Source: Diploptera punctata (lineage: Eukaryota; Arthropoda; Insecta; Blattodea; Blaberidae). Taken from it: a stretch of DNA of 64,000 nucleotides. Each line of letters starts with the position of its first letter. Position 1 is the stretch's first letter. Made by a program: the position numbers and the translations under genes. This document shows positions 22,698 to 36,600 of the stretch, piece after piece. The stretch covers positions 613,501 to 677,500 of the forward strand of contig JASPKZ010007538.1 in the NCBI GenBank assembly GCA_030220185.1, given 5' to 3'. The notes under the pieces are model-generated. The model was not told where the DNA came from. It did not search any database and was given only the letters and a program-made list of their open reading frames with translations.

Positions 22698-23147
22698 ACC
22701 GCTAAAGTCTGACGTGGGACAATTCGCTGAGAGAAATGTTATTGTTAACATTCCGGAAGCAGTGGTTTAAACAATGGGAATATTGACTGCAAATAAAATA
22801 AAATCATTCCATTTTACGATCTGTTTTGATATACCTGAATAGAAAGCAGGAACTTAAGTCTTATCATTCCAGTTGTGTAACACAATAAGTGAATAATTTC
22901 ATTTTAATCCGAAATGGTAGAGGGTGTTGTGAAAACACATACAAACATTTGAAGTAATATGTTAAAACGTTAAAAGTATTGAAAAATGTGCAATAAATAT
23001 GGCTTTATCAAAGTTAGGACTTTTTTTTTATCCAACGCTGTTTTAAATATACAAGTCCGTCATGTATGAACCGCGTAAACTAAGCGAATTCCTCTGAAAG
23101 TCGAACATATGATCTGATTTTGATTGTTTACGGAATATATATTTCTT
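22698..23147. other. no gene; family H scrap at 23055-23140
   Basis: AT-rich. The only recognisable piece is a family H fragment (GATTTTGATTGTTTACGGAA). Confidence 0.4.
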
Positions 23148-23442
23148 TTTTATTTGAAGAGAAAAATTATACACCCAGACTGAGACTCGAACCCAGGACC
23201 TTTGGCTTTCCGGGCCAATGCTCTACCGACTGAGCTACCGGGGCGAGTTACAATCTAAACGAAAATTTTTCTCTTATATACATAGCATTTGGTGCGCGGG
23301 AATTTACAACGTATGTAGGAGAAAAATTTGCGTTTAGATTGTAATCGCCTCGGTACCTCAGTCGATAGAGCATTGGCCCGGAAAGCCGAAGGTCCTGGGT
23401 TCGAATGTCAGTCTGGGCGTATAATTTTTCTCTTCAAATATG
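23148..23442. repeat. fold-back repeat with two inverted tRNA-like halves (family F, copy 1)
   Basis: A tRNA-like sequence on the minus strand (23168-23245) and one on the plus strand (23344-23420) face each other: CTCAGTCGNTAGAGCATTGG, a GGCCCGGAAAGCC anticodon region and GGTCCTGGGTTCGA. Flanking AGAGAAAAATTATAC and the TACAATCTAAAC spacer are also inverted. Arms are about 125 bases, loop about 45. Copy 2 lies at 39622-39810. Confidence 0.8.
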
Positions 23443-23506
23443 ATTTATCCATCATTGAGATGTATGAAATGATTAATAAAAAAATATTTTTCTTTTGTTA
23501 ATTAAA

Positions 23507-23822
23507 TGTCCACCGCTGGGTCTCGAGATAGCGTGCTGCCTTGTCACGCAGCGGGCCCGGGTTCGATCCCCGGTTGGAGCAGTTTTTCTGGGCGAGGTTT
23601 TTATCGGGGTTTTCCCTCACCTGTAAGATAAATGTCAGGAAAACTTTAAGGCCCAAATGGTCCCCGAAATACCTTCATCATCCTTATCATCATCATCATC
23701 CTTCACCGGTGTGGAAAGCAACGGGAACCTACCACACCTACAATTCCCTAGTAAAGCTGCAAACATAGCATGAAAATGCTATGATTGCAGTGAAAGACCT
23801 GCCCTCGGGCAGAATTACTATA
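23507..23822 (+). repeat. SINE C
   Basis: Full SINE C from GTCCACCGCTGGGTCTCGAG to CGGGCAGAATTACTAT, with an ATC run at 23687-23700 and the GGTGTGG/CCACACC hairpin. No clear target duplication. Confidence 0.85.
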
Positions 23823-24455
23823 GAATAGGATAACTTAATGATCTGATTTTCCTGGTTAAGGAACTTGACATTACCTTTTTAATGTATTGCTATATTCCAA
23901 GATTGGTTCCGAAAAAAAAATTAAGCTGCTAGAGTGTAACAGTCATATATCTGAGCCTGTGTAGGCCTACATGCATTTTTGGCTATTCTATGTCAGGAGA
24001 CCACCTATACTCATTTTATTTCGTTAAGAAACTAAATGGGCAAGTGAAGATGAGAAAATGGTCGAATTAATGTATAGGTACGAGATTGGTTCAGTTCACA
24101 GTTTATTGGGTAATCTGACGCACCATAAGTGGACTCCTGACATATTATCCCTTTATTTTATTTTATATGCCACGTTGAATTATAACATTGTATGCTATGG
24201 AACCCAGTTTTAAAGAGCCAGGCATTCCCTTACAAGTAGAATTTACTTGATTCACTGGCAGTTCGCCTACCAACTAAGGATGTTGTAGGTGAGGTAATGG
24301 ACCAATAGAGGACGTTAGTGAATGCCGCGTCACTTTGATGTTTCTTCCATTTGGCCCGCGATACAAATAAGTTTGTGCGGCCCGACATGGTGACCACATG
24401 TCACTCCTATATTGTCAGGATGATCGTCTACTACTGTGATTAACACATGTATTGT
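23823..24455. other. no gene seen
   Basis: Mixed sequence near the 3' end of gene A. No open frame or repeat I can name. Confidence 0.4.
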
Positions 24456-24767
24456 CTGTCCAACGGATCTGTGCCCCCGTAAGACATGCGAACTAAAGCC
24501 TACTTCCTATTCTGTCTCGGCAAATCATTTCCCTCCCTACATTACTATCTCTCTCTTGCATTTGCACTCCGGTGTTGTCAACTCAACTCCAACCTTGTAT
24601 TATTCAATATCCAAGAGCCATGACACTGGGGGAAGTTTGACAACATCCCTACTCGATAGCTGCTGTTTGCGTAGTGGGAGGTGAGTGCGGTGAAATGGTG
24701 TCAGTATAGACGTGTAATTTTCTAAGAACGATGTCAGCGCTGTAGGGGCACAGATCCGTTGTTCCGA
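24456..24767. mobile_element. MITE family I, copy 1
   Basis: Inverted ends AACGGATCTGTGCCCC (left) and GGGGCACAGATCCGTT (right) enclose about 310 bases without coding potential. A longer copy at 46787-47265 shares the left TIR and most of the interior. Confidence 0.75.
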
Positions 24768-24899
24768 GTGTACATGTAGTTTTTTTTTTCATGAGAAAAA
24801 CTTCAATATCTTCCTTCCTTCCTTTCTTTCTTCTTCCTTCCTTCGGAATTAGATAAATATATCAAAAGCAGGTTTTAATAAAAATGTTATAATTTAATT
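24768..24899 (-). other. 3' flank of gene A
   Basis: Region after the gene A stop on the minus strand. It has AATTAAATTATAAC and TTTATTAAAACC close to the stop, possible weak polyadenylation signals, and a CTTC/CTTT tract near 24810. Confidence 0.3.
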
Positions 24900-25112
24900 T
24901 TACAGATCTGTGACAGGCACTTTGCTTTTCTTTAATCTTTGTTTGACAATCGGTGCTAAGAGTTCGAGATTGTAGAACTCTGGGACAAATGTGAGGATGT
25001 AGAGACAGAAAGTGATGCAGAGGATCCATTCACAAATGGTGCTCATGAGGTGCCACGCCCAGCCCGCTCATTTCTGGATCCCAGTCCACCATAAAGCCAT
25101 ATTCTTCTTCCC
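24900..25112 (-). CDS. gene A exon 5 (terminal), with frameshift
   Basis: Acceptor CTGTTTCAG ends at 25113; the exon runs to the TAA at 24902-24900. Entering in phase 1 it reads GEEEYGFMVDWDPEM. Homology then resumes one base later as AGWAWHLMSTICEWIL, FCLYILTFVPEFYN and KSKVPVTDL. Removing one base near 25068 gives the family spacing between WDP and the conserved His. Confidence 0.8.
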
Positions 25113-27499
25113 CTGAAACAGTATAAAATAAACAGGTTCAAAAAACATAAATTAATCAATGGAAGTACTCTTCAGATCGAAAAATAAATTGATAAGACAG
25201 AAAATTTGCATTTCTCCTTGGGCATATATTAAATTAAAAAAATTAACAAATTCAAAATCAAGTTGGGACCAAAAAATAATTACAATCTAAATGAACTAAT
25301 AAAAACTAACAAAAATGAAAACACATTGACGAAGGCAAAAATCAGGAATTTACCAGATGAAATGTGCAGATTGTGAAAACATATATATGTAGGTAAAACA
25401 AAAAGAAATTTGAACATTAAAATGAAAGAACGCCTTAAAAATGTGAAGAATTGGGCAGTGATCTAGAGACAAAAACTTCAATAATAAGTCCATAATGTTG
25501 AAAACTGATTTTTGGGGAAATAAATAAATAACTGTGGGTTGTCAAGTTTTCTCTCACACCCCTCATATCATCATATATATTCCTGAGCTCGTTAGCCAAT
25601 TGCTACAATAGTTTGAGCGATTTTTAACATTACTGAAGTATGTTGTTTGTACTAGAATTACCGAACTATGTGTGTTCGCATGGAATTAATTAAATATTAA
25701 ATCAACGTTTTTTGAAGAAAACAAATAAGAAAACAGACAAAATGTTTTATTGTGAATTTGAAACCCACAACGTCCTGAATGCAAGTGGCCTGGTGTTCAA
25801 ATAGGAAGTAGGCTTACATTGTATGTGATGCACGCATTCTGCTTACATCAAGCAAGTAATTGCATAGCTGTCGTTACAAATACAGTCATTACGTGGAATA
25901 TGCTGTGAATAATAGCGTATTATTTTGTTTTCTTAGATAATATAGTTGCAAGAGAGAGTCTTTCATGCAACCGCAACTGGCCTATAGGAATGCAACACAA
26001 ACTGCATAACCACAGACAATTTGCGCTTACATAACTTCTTCATAAGCTCCAAAAAAGTGTCAGGATTACTCGGCTGTCTGGTCTTTCACATTTCCATGGT
26101 ATATGTTGATAATGAATTGCAAATTAATCATTACACATACATAATAGTATATTATGATGCGAGGTTGGGAAGTTGTTTTTACAGAATCGAGGAAAATGTT
26201 TAAAGACCGAGCGATAGCGAGGTTTTTAATTTCCGAGATTCTGTAAACACTTCACAAACGTGCGTTGTACATTACTTTTTGCGCTATGGTGTTTTCAAAA
26301 TAATAAATAATAGTAAAATAATAACATATTTGTTGCAAATATTTGCGTTCATTATAGACAACAGACTAACGTTAATAGTGTGGGCAATGGTTATTGTTAT
26401 TAGTTGAATGTACAGGAAGCCGTGAGACAATATTAGTGATAAAATGGCGGCAAGTACGTATTTATTATTTTATATTGATTCAAATAAAGTTCAGTTCATT
26501 TAAAATGCAGCGATTTGCTTCGTGAATTGTATGTTAACACTATCTTGTGGATTTTTTTGTATGTACATTGTGCATAGAATACATAGAGGACAGTTCTTTT
26601 ACTTCCCACACGCGGTTTGTAATATGTATAGTATAGTTATTTTATTACAGTATAATTATTTAGGTTGGCAACCCCGCAATGTAGGAAATTGAACTTTCAA
26701 TCGTGGTTACCATTGCTAAAGTACGACAAAATGCACTATCCTGCAAAATATAATATTGCAAAGCGGATAATAAGAAAATGCCATGTCAAAAGACAAAGTC
26801 GATAGATATGTGGAAAAGCCATACTAAGAGTGAAGATTGTAGTAGAGAACAATATCATTGCACAAGTAACTAATTTTAAATATTTAGCCAATTTTATATC
26901 AGATTTCAAAACTGATTTAGATACCAAAATACAAACACATAAAATTAACGGAACCATTAAACGCCATTTTGGGAAACATATGATTTATTTTTTTTAAACT
27001 TATGAATTCACAATATCACAGCAAAAGCAGCCTTAAAATTTCGCAGTGAAATATGAATACTGAAAAAAAAAAATGGATACACACAGATTGGAAATTTTAA
27101 AATTATGGAATATTCACCTGAAAGGTCCGTCTCCTCAACTTAATTAATTATTAATTAATTTTGAATAATACCTCAACGGAACACATCATGAATCTTATAG
27201 AAGTTGATTAAAGATTGGAAGCAGCACAAATTAAATTTCTCAGAGATGTAATGGGAGTAACACGTATGGATCGTATAAGAAGTGAATTTATCAGACAAAA
27301 ATTTAATGTAATAAACATAGTGCAGGGAATTAAAGAATACCAATAAACTTGGCTCCAGCATGTAAGAAGAATGACCAAGGACAGAATCTACAAACCGAGG
27401 GGTAAACGAGACATTGGACAACCACTGACAAGATGGAGACTACAGACTCATCTGGAGGCAACAGGAACAGGCTAATAAAAGCCTAAACCCTAACTGTTC

Positions 27500-27538
<39 letters not shown>

Positions 27539-30500
27539 TTCATAATGTGACCAGCCTCATGCGCTAGTAGTAGTCAGTTTCTAACTACAGTTCATGGGGT
27601 TCCGGGTTCGATTTCTGGCCAGACAACATGCATGTTTTCTTAAAGGTAATTCTAACAAGTGTAGCAGTATTAACTGCTCTAATTAATTTTATTATTTTTA
27701 AACATTATTATTAATATATATATAGTTGCACTGTCCAGAAAACGTGTCATGAGAAACTTTTTCCAATCCGTTACGACTTCAGGTCTACATAAAGACATTT
27801 ATGTCAATTGAAATTCAATTTCTTTGAAGATGGACAACATCTAATTAAATCGGGTTTAGGACCCCGTGGCCAATGCTTCCCTAAGAATACGGCCCTCACA
27901 GCGTGAAGATTTGATGTTACTGTCCCCTGTCCAGCTCGGGGAGTCATCCTTACAGACTGATAATGGACGGTCAACTTTGAAGTTGTGTCAAAAAAATCAC
28001 TACGACCGCCCATGATGAGATGGCGACAGTGGCCAACAAAACGTATGTCACATTTGTTTAGAGAATTAATAAACTTCTCACCAGAGTGTGAAAATCACAC
28101 CATGTAAATACACGACCAATCAGAATAAGTAAGTAATTGTATTCTTTCTAGCTAGGGCGTTTTTTTCATGTATGTCCAGCCAATGAAAATATTGGTCTTG
28201 TAAAATGCATTTTGTAAGATGGAGTTGGATATATTCCGAATATCGGGAAAGTGAGTCTGCTCCGGGATCTGGCCCCGGGTAGAACAAAATAAATTAAAAG
28301 TAGTCTCCTCCGGCATCTGTCCCCGGACGGAACAGAATAAATTACAAGGAGTCTGCTCCGGGAGCTGTCCCCGGGCGGAACAAAATAAGTTAACGTGAGT
28401 CTGCTCCGGGTTTTGTCCCCGGGCGGAACGAACAAACTAACATAAGACTCCCGCGCAGTGTTAACTGTTGAAGTCCGCTGCAGTACGGACTTGTATATTT
28501 CGCCGGTCGCAAGGAAGCGACTCATTAGGCACACGAAAAGTGTTAGGCCGAGAACGGCCAGTTTCAAAGTGATTTATATTAAAAGCATCAGTGTGCCGGT
28601 GCCATAATTCCGGAATATATCCAATTCAATCCAGTATTTTGGGAATTGGAACTGTCTTGTGCTACGTATGTTATAATAAATATTATCATTAAAGTGACGC
28701 CAGTGTTTGTCTCGGTAAGCCTCCTTAATGTCAGCTGTCCTTAGTTCGAACCTCGCCTTGTCCCACGGCGAAAATCCGCAACCCTGAGATACATATAGAG
28801 TCCAAGCCGTGCCCGCTCAACAGCCAAAATCCCGTTATACAAGACACAGTGCATAATTATAGGACACCGACGAATGCAATGCATTAAACATTACGAAAAT
28901 ATTCCTACCATTCTCATAAATGACAAAAACATCCTCTACAGCTCAGTAGTAAAAAAATCTGGGTATCTACTCGGACCTACAATCTAGACTGGAAAATCTA
29001 GGAGAATAATACCTGCAAGAAAGTGTTCTCAATTCTTCACTCCCTAAATAGATTTAGAAACATCTTTCCCACGAAATTAAAACAAATACTTGTACAGACT
29101 CTTGTAACGCCGCACTTCGATTACTGCGACATTACTGACTGATCTGACAGACTACAGCGTGCTCATAATGCATACATTCTATTTGTATTCAATCTCCGTC
29201 GGCATGACCACGTGTCTCCTTCATTTCAGGCATGGCTACGTCTAATTGACAGAAGAACTCTGCATTCAAATGTTTTGCTATTCCAAATTCTGCACACATA
29301 TGTACATAATTATTTAACAACACGTTTTCAAAATGTATCGGCTCATCACAATTTAGGAACAAGATCACAAGATACTTCTATACTGTCTACACCACAGCAC
29401 AGAACATGTTATACTCTGAATCTTACACAATGTCTATGACCAGAGCATGGAACTCACTTCCCATTACTATAATAATTAAATCTAAATTAACTGATATCTT
29501 AAGTTCCACACAATAAAACTATATTCAGCATTTTGTATGTACTGTATTTATAAATATTCATCTTAAGAAGTTTTTTATTCTTTATTTTATTTTGTTTTGT
29601 TAGTATTAGCTAATATTAAACATCAGCATTTTCTTTTTTTTTTATTCTACATTTTAATAATATTTTAAAATTGTAATAAGTATACAATTTTTGTGCGATT
29701 TCAGTAATTGCTGGGTTGAGTGAAAGAGAAGGCCTTATGGTCTTAACGCTGCCAGCTTAAATAAAACTATTATTATTATTATCATTATCATTATCATCGT
29801 CATTATCATCGTCGTCGTCATTATTGTTATTATTGTTATTAAACACAACAATCTGCCAGAATACAAGCTGCTGAAATGAGATTCCTCAGACCAATAGCAG
29901 GATATCAAAGAACAGACAAAAAACACACAGAAATAAGACAACTAAAAGTAGAGGAATTAAACACAACAATAGAGAAATACAGAACAAACTGGGAAAGAAC
30001 ACTTGGCAAGGATGACTGAGAATAGAATACCAAAAGCAGCATACAGCTATTCACCACGAGGAAGAAGACGTTTGGGAAGACCAAAGAAAAGATGGAAAGA
30101 GTAGCAATTTGGAGCAGGAACAGGCTAGTAAATAAGCCTAAACCATGAAGTAGTAGAAGAAGAAGAAGAAGATTATTAAGCATTTTATTATATGGGTCCG
30201 AAATCTAGAGAGTAAGTAGACAACAAGCTGTTAGCAGTAGAAATTGATTTTTGGAGACCGTCGACAAGAATTTCAAGACGGGATAAAGTCTGAAACACAA
30301 AAGGGAAATTATACAAATTGAAAAAAAAATTAAAAAATAGAAGAAAAAACGTTTTAAATGATATGAAACCTCATAAGAATGAAGATAAAATACCAAAGAA
30401 GATCCTTGATTTGAAAACCAATGGAAGAAGTGGAGGAGGCAGACCTAGAGAACGTTGGATAGATGGAGTGAGAAGTATGGAAACTACAAATCTAAGGGAA

Positions 30501-30588
30501 GAAGATGCTTTAGACAGAAACCTCTGGCGACAAATCACTTTGGGTTGAAGGAAAAACACTGTAGTGTGGAATAATCCCAATAAAGTTA

Positions 30589-30655
<67 letters not shown>

Positions 30656-33600
30656 CTTTGCTTGTCCAATGATCTGGATTTTTTATTCGTTTCACCCTCT
30701 TTGGGGTACGTTGAATCAATCTTTCTTAGTGCCCAGTATTTTTTCATTCTTTCAGAGCTTGTTTCCTCTCTTCTTCCGAGATAATATGTTTGGATTTTTG
30801 TTTAGATTCATCTCAGAACCTTATGTTTTCATCTTGAATAATTAATTTAGCTGTTCGATCGATCAGTGAATTTTCTGTAATCTTTAATTCTGTTAGGTAT
30901 TTTTTTTTTAGTTTCTTTAAACCACTGAATTTTATTTTGCGGTTACGAAAAAAAAATCAATGATTTGTTTGGTTAATATGTTAAGATTTCATTCTGAGAA
31001 GATTTATTCTCCTTTTTCGCATAGTATCTGAAAGTCTTTAATTTTTATGTAGATAATTTAATTCCTGATGAATAATATTATTTTATTATCTTGAAATTTT
31101 GGTTCTATGATTTTCCTTAAAATTTCCCTTTCCTTTAGCTGAAATTTCTCCATTTGGCCTTTGAAATTCATGGTTAGTGTTTCTGCTGCATACAGGGCTT
31201 CTGGCTTGATCACGTCTTCTAATGTGTAATTTTGAATCCCCATAAAAGGAACTTTTTTGTTGTATATATCTGAGGCGAGCTGTATGACGAGAAAAGTGAC
31301 TTATAATTTATACAAACTTTCATTCCGAATCGTTCAGTTTACAAATGGTATGATACTAAAATGCCTTGTATTTTTTTTTTTTTTAGATCCGGTAAATCTG
31401 GAGTTGGCCTACCTTGTTGTACGTCATTTTTCTTGTTGAAAGGTCTGCTGCACGAAAATGATCTCGTTTGTAAATTATACAGTCACTTACATTCATTTTT
31501 ACAAAATTGACAAATCACATTCATCAGTAACCAGTAAAAATGTATTAACAATGTGTTTGAACGAACTAAGTGTCGATATTAAATTCAACTGTTGCTTTCC
31601 ACAAATAATATACAGCCTACACTGTCGTAATAATCAAATTGTTGTTATAGTTATATAATATCAATAAAGCTTCTTAAATTAACAGGTTGCTATAGCTGAC
31701 AAAACGTACCACATAATTGTATTTATTTATTTATTTATTGTATTCTGTAAAAATGTAACTAGCATAAATTAAATATTATAAATTAAGAAATGTTATTTCG
31801 AAAAATTCTATTATCAAGGAATTGGCGCTTCCCAAATCAGCCAATCACGTTTATTTCATCAAATATATTCTTATTCGAGTTGTGACGTTAGCTGGGTACA
31901 GCTAGCTAGTATTCAGTAAAAAGTCAATGGAACAATGGAATAAGACACAAGCTTCGTCTAGTGGTTTATCATTGGACGTAGCAGGCAGTGATGCAATTGG
32001 CTTGCACCAGGCTTGCACGGATTCATTTGGGGAAATGTGTTTCTCTATGGAGATACCGAATGCGATACACAGAGAAACTTCGATGCGATACATGTCTGCT
32101 GGCGCGGCGAGAATTTTGAATTTTTATGTTCACGCGTAATTGATTTGAATGGAATTTGGTAAATTATTATTTTTTAAATTCAAAATTATTATATCCTAAT
32201 TATCCCAGCAGTGCTGGGGTTAAATGCACGCCACTGATATATATCTTTTGTTAGTTGGAAAGCCATTTCAAGTTTATTTCTTCTGGCTTCCATTTTTTTT
32301 TTTTTTTTGCATTCCACAGCATTCCAACAATCTATTCTCCAATATATTTGAATGTTTTACTATCTTGTGTTGTTTACAGACAAATAAATTATAAAAAAAT
32401 TGAAAATAGCAGACTTACCATCGTATTGTACGACAGCGACACCAGCTCCAATTATAAACAATGCCATACTCAGAATACATATGGCTACAAATACAGCTCG
32501 GGTAATTACCAGGCGTCTAGAAGCTAAATCCGGCATCTTGTTAGAAAGCCATACCTGTAACAGTTTAATACATTGAAAACATTGAACTTTGAGCTTTATT
32601 TTAAAAGTTTCCATAATTGAAAAGTCATAAACAATTTTTGCAGTCTTTATCATAAGTAATGTGACGAGCGATTTCCAAATCATCGATAAATTCACGAGGA
32701 CTATTTAACGAAAAAAATTAAGCTGTTTACTAAAAAATCATCATTCAAATATAGTTACAGTATTTTAAAATATTTATATATTTACTGTAAACGGCGATAT
32801 TTGAAAATAAATCAGAAATGTGTGGATATGTTTCATTTGTTTGTCCACTGTAACTTGATCATATTATGTATTGCCAAATAGGATCGCAATATTGTAAAAA
32901 TGCACCCTAGTGGAGAAAAAATGACACATCAAACTGTATATTTTAACCAACATTATAGGTTATTAATTTATTTTTTAGTAAACAACTCAGTAAAACCATT
33001 ATTTAAAAACACAATTATTGAACACACAATTGAGGGGTCTAGTGAGAGAGGGAGCTATGCCACTTTGAGAAGAAATGGAAATAAATTGGGTTTTATAAAG
33101 CATTATATTACGAAATTATTTTTACAATAAAGGGATAACTTTTTTCTTCTTTAACTTACTGTTATGTAAACAAAAGGAAAAATATAAATTTTAATATAAA
33201 TAGCACTGATTATTTAATTTCTTCTCAAAGTGGCATAGCTCCCTCTCTCACTAGACCCAAGTATCAAATATGTAGTTCGAAGGAATCTGTTCATTATTTG
33301 CTATATTCAACGTATTTGTTGAAGAGTCGGTCCCCGCAAAATAATGCTCTGACCTGTTCAGAATATTAAAAAGGAGACGCTTTCTTTATTTTAGTAAACA
33401 GAATTCGATAAATAACGAGGTGAAATACGACTGTCATTGGTTGTAAAACAAAATTCATTGAAACGTGATTGGTCATTGACTCCCATTTGGGGCATGAGTT
33501 AAATCTTATATCTAATTATATAAAATGCATATTTGTTTATTCGTATTTTATGCACTGTCATACCATTCATCCAATTGATGGGTTTTTTTCAAAATGTTCA

Positions 33601-36600
33601 GCAAATTCCCGGGATGAACATGGGCTATAAGAGAGTTGTGATAATCAACTTCTACACTCTCAAAAACATGAATAACCTTAAAAAGTTAATTTTTGACGCT
33701 TAAATGGCTTACTCTGCTTAAACCATAACAAATACACAACATTAATGTACACAGAATTGAATATCTCAAAAAAATTCTACAAAAAAGCCCCGCGACAGCA
33801 TATGTTAATCTTTTACAGATAACTCACAATAGTCATTTTTTGTCTTTCATCGATGCCAAGAAGACCGGGATAAGTAGGTTCTCGAGCAAACCTGCGCTGC
33901 CATACCGTTTATCCGAACGTGATGGAAATTTTTGCAAAATGTTCAGGATTTTCCCGGGAACGTTATAGGCTATAAGAAAGTTTTAATGCTCAAGTCCTTC
34001 ACCCTTAAAAATCAACCTTTGTACTGAAAAATATTTAAAAAAGTATTTTGTACACTTATATAGCTTACTCTGCCTAAACTATAATAAATAAACCAAATCA
34101 ATGTATACACAGAATTGAATATCTCAAAAACCTCTACAAAAAATTCGGGACAGCATATGTTTATCTTTCACGGAAAACTCACAATAACCATTTTTGTCTT
34201 TCATTGATGCCAAGAAGATCGGAATAAGTAGATTCCCGGGAAACCATTAGCAGCGCACAGCGGTTATTCTTTTACGGATAACTCAAAATAACGAATTTAG
34301 TCTTTCAGCTCATTTATGCCAAGTACATCGGACTACGTAGATTTCCGGCCAACGCCGGGTACACAGCACAGGGTATCTAAATATATCATCATCATCATCA
34401 TCCGGTATCATGGCAGCTGTCGCCGTCTTCCGGAAACCAAACGCCATTTCCTCTGTCCATCTATTGATCTTCCTCCATTCCTCTGATATTCATAGCTGCT
34501 TGTACCCCTTCTATCCAAGTTTTCTTCGGTCTTCCTCCTTTCCATTGGGATCCATTCCATAACAATTTTAGGGTATCTTTGTTCTGGCATTCTTTTGACA
34601 TGGCCATACCACTGTAATCTTTTCTTTTCTATAATGTCTATGATGTCCGGCTCCTCTGGTACACCCATAATTTCCCTTATTTCTTTATTTCGTATTCTAT
34701 CCATTCTAGATTTTCCAGCTGATCTTCTTAAAACATCCATTTCTGTACTTAAAATTCTTTTCATTTCCATGGTAGGAATTTGCCAGACTTCAGCACCATA
34801 TGTTAAAATGCTCTGAATTATGGTTTGATATAATTTTCTATTTTTTGAAATATTTTTGCTCCACCAAACAGAGTTTAATTATATATATATATATCTTTTA
34901 CTTATTCAACTAAGGTAAAAACACATTATGATTTATTTTCAATAAAAATCTGTCATGCAGAAACTGCTCAAATTAAGCGAATTTCTCAGCAAGTCGAATT
35001 TATGGTCCGATTTTGCTGATTTACGGAATATGTATTTCTTTTGTTAACCCTTGAATTGAAGAAACTCATTTTCAGATGTCAATTTTTTTAAAAGTATCAG
35101 ACTGGAGTGTAAACAAATCATGCATAAACCTAAGAGTACCTATTGCATACAAATTGAATATTTAACGTGAACTAAGTGCATACTATTGCTCTTTACAGAT
35201 ACTTTTTGTCATCCCAACTTTTCTGAAAATAATTAAACTATATATATACATATATCGGCTCTTCTTCCTGTTACATGGATGCAAAATATGTTCTGCTAAT
35301 TTAAGGGAGCAGAAAATATTTCGAGTATTTGAGAATATCGGTGATACCTATATTAGAGAATAATTACAAATATATGAATTAACAAATAAATTGACAAACA
35401 ACAAATTAAAGTGATTTCAACATATAAATCGATTGGAGACATCTCGTCTATCAAAACAGGCTTTACAATGTAATCCAAGAGAAAACGTTCCGTTGGACGC
35501 CCCATAACCAGATGGAAGGATGTGCTTTGAGTCGGCATAAGGCTTATAGTCTGACCGTGAAGATGAAGAAGAAAAAGTGAATAACGTTCTTAGGAAAATT
35601 TTTGGATCAAAGAGGCACAAACAGATATACGAGTAGAGAAAAACTGCATAGCAGTGAGCGATATGTTCTTTATAGGAAACCAGATGTAATAAGAGCAGTG
35701 AAGTCTCGTATAATGAGGTGGGCAGGATAAATAGGGAAAGAAAGAGGGGCATGGAAACTATCTTTAGAAAAGCTAGAGTAATTTCTTGTGAAAAAACCAG
35801 AGAGATAGAGCCCCGTAGGTGGCCAATAATGAGTTGAGAGAATAATGTTAACCTGATTTGAAGGAGAGCGATTATTCAGGTATTGATTGGTAGACATTAG
35901 CTAAGGATAAGGATTTTTGGATAACTTATGTCCGCGCAGCCATGAACATGTGGGTTCGATGGTTCGCAATGAATTAGTTAGTTAGCTAAGGTGATCTTTT
36001 CGACAACGTGTTGTGGTAAATAACCCAAGGGTTGATTTTGTTACTTAGTGAAATTAGACCCTTTATAAGAAACCAGATTAATAAGAACAGTTAAGTCTCG
36101 TAGACTGAGATAGGCAGGATATGTGACACGAATGGAGAATGAAAGAAGGGAATGGAAACTCCTTGTAATAACCAGAGGGAAATCGCCCAACAGGTAGGCT
36201 AAGAATGAGGTGGGAGAATAACATTAAGTATGATTGAGGAAAGTTGATTATACAGGGATGATTAGAAAACATTATCTCGGGATAGGGATATATGGAGAGC
36301 TTATGTCCTCGCGGGTATAAACCTACGGATTCGATAGTGCCAGTTAGTTAGTTAGTTGGTTAGTTAACTGTGAATTTGACAGTTGAATGACAGGTTTTCG
36401 CTGCCGGTAATCGTAATGTTAAAAGATTTCGGGCGATGTGCCTGTGGTCCATTACTGGTGTTCCTACCAGACGTTTCTCCCTCGACTGCGAGGGCATCTT
36501 CAGTGCGAGTGCTTCTAGGTGACCAAGAAACGCTACCTGAAGGTGCCCTCCACAGTTGAGGGAGAAACGTCTCGTAGGAACACCAGTAATGGACCACAGG

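Noticed and set aside
23148..23442. Two functional tRNA genes in opposite orientation
   Set aside because: Acceptor stems do not pair fully and the family recurs as a fold-back repeat. Called tRNA-like instead.
28166..28567. Possible secreted repeat protein (hydrophobic start, PPGDxxRSRL repeats)
   Set aside because: The first codon is TTG, preceded by a stop, and no ATG comes before the hydrophobic stretch. A nearby upstream exon cannot be excluded, so it is kept as a finding, not a gene.
28626..28844. Retroviral or LTR-retrotransposon remnant
   Set aside because: Only an AATAAA-like and R/U5-like stretch. No second LTR, primer-binding site or gag/pol frame.
31927..32139. Overlapping open frames on both strands near 31.9-32.1 kb
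   Set aside because: No domain motif, splice support or second copy. They lie within gene A intron 4.
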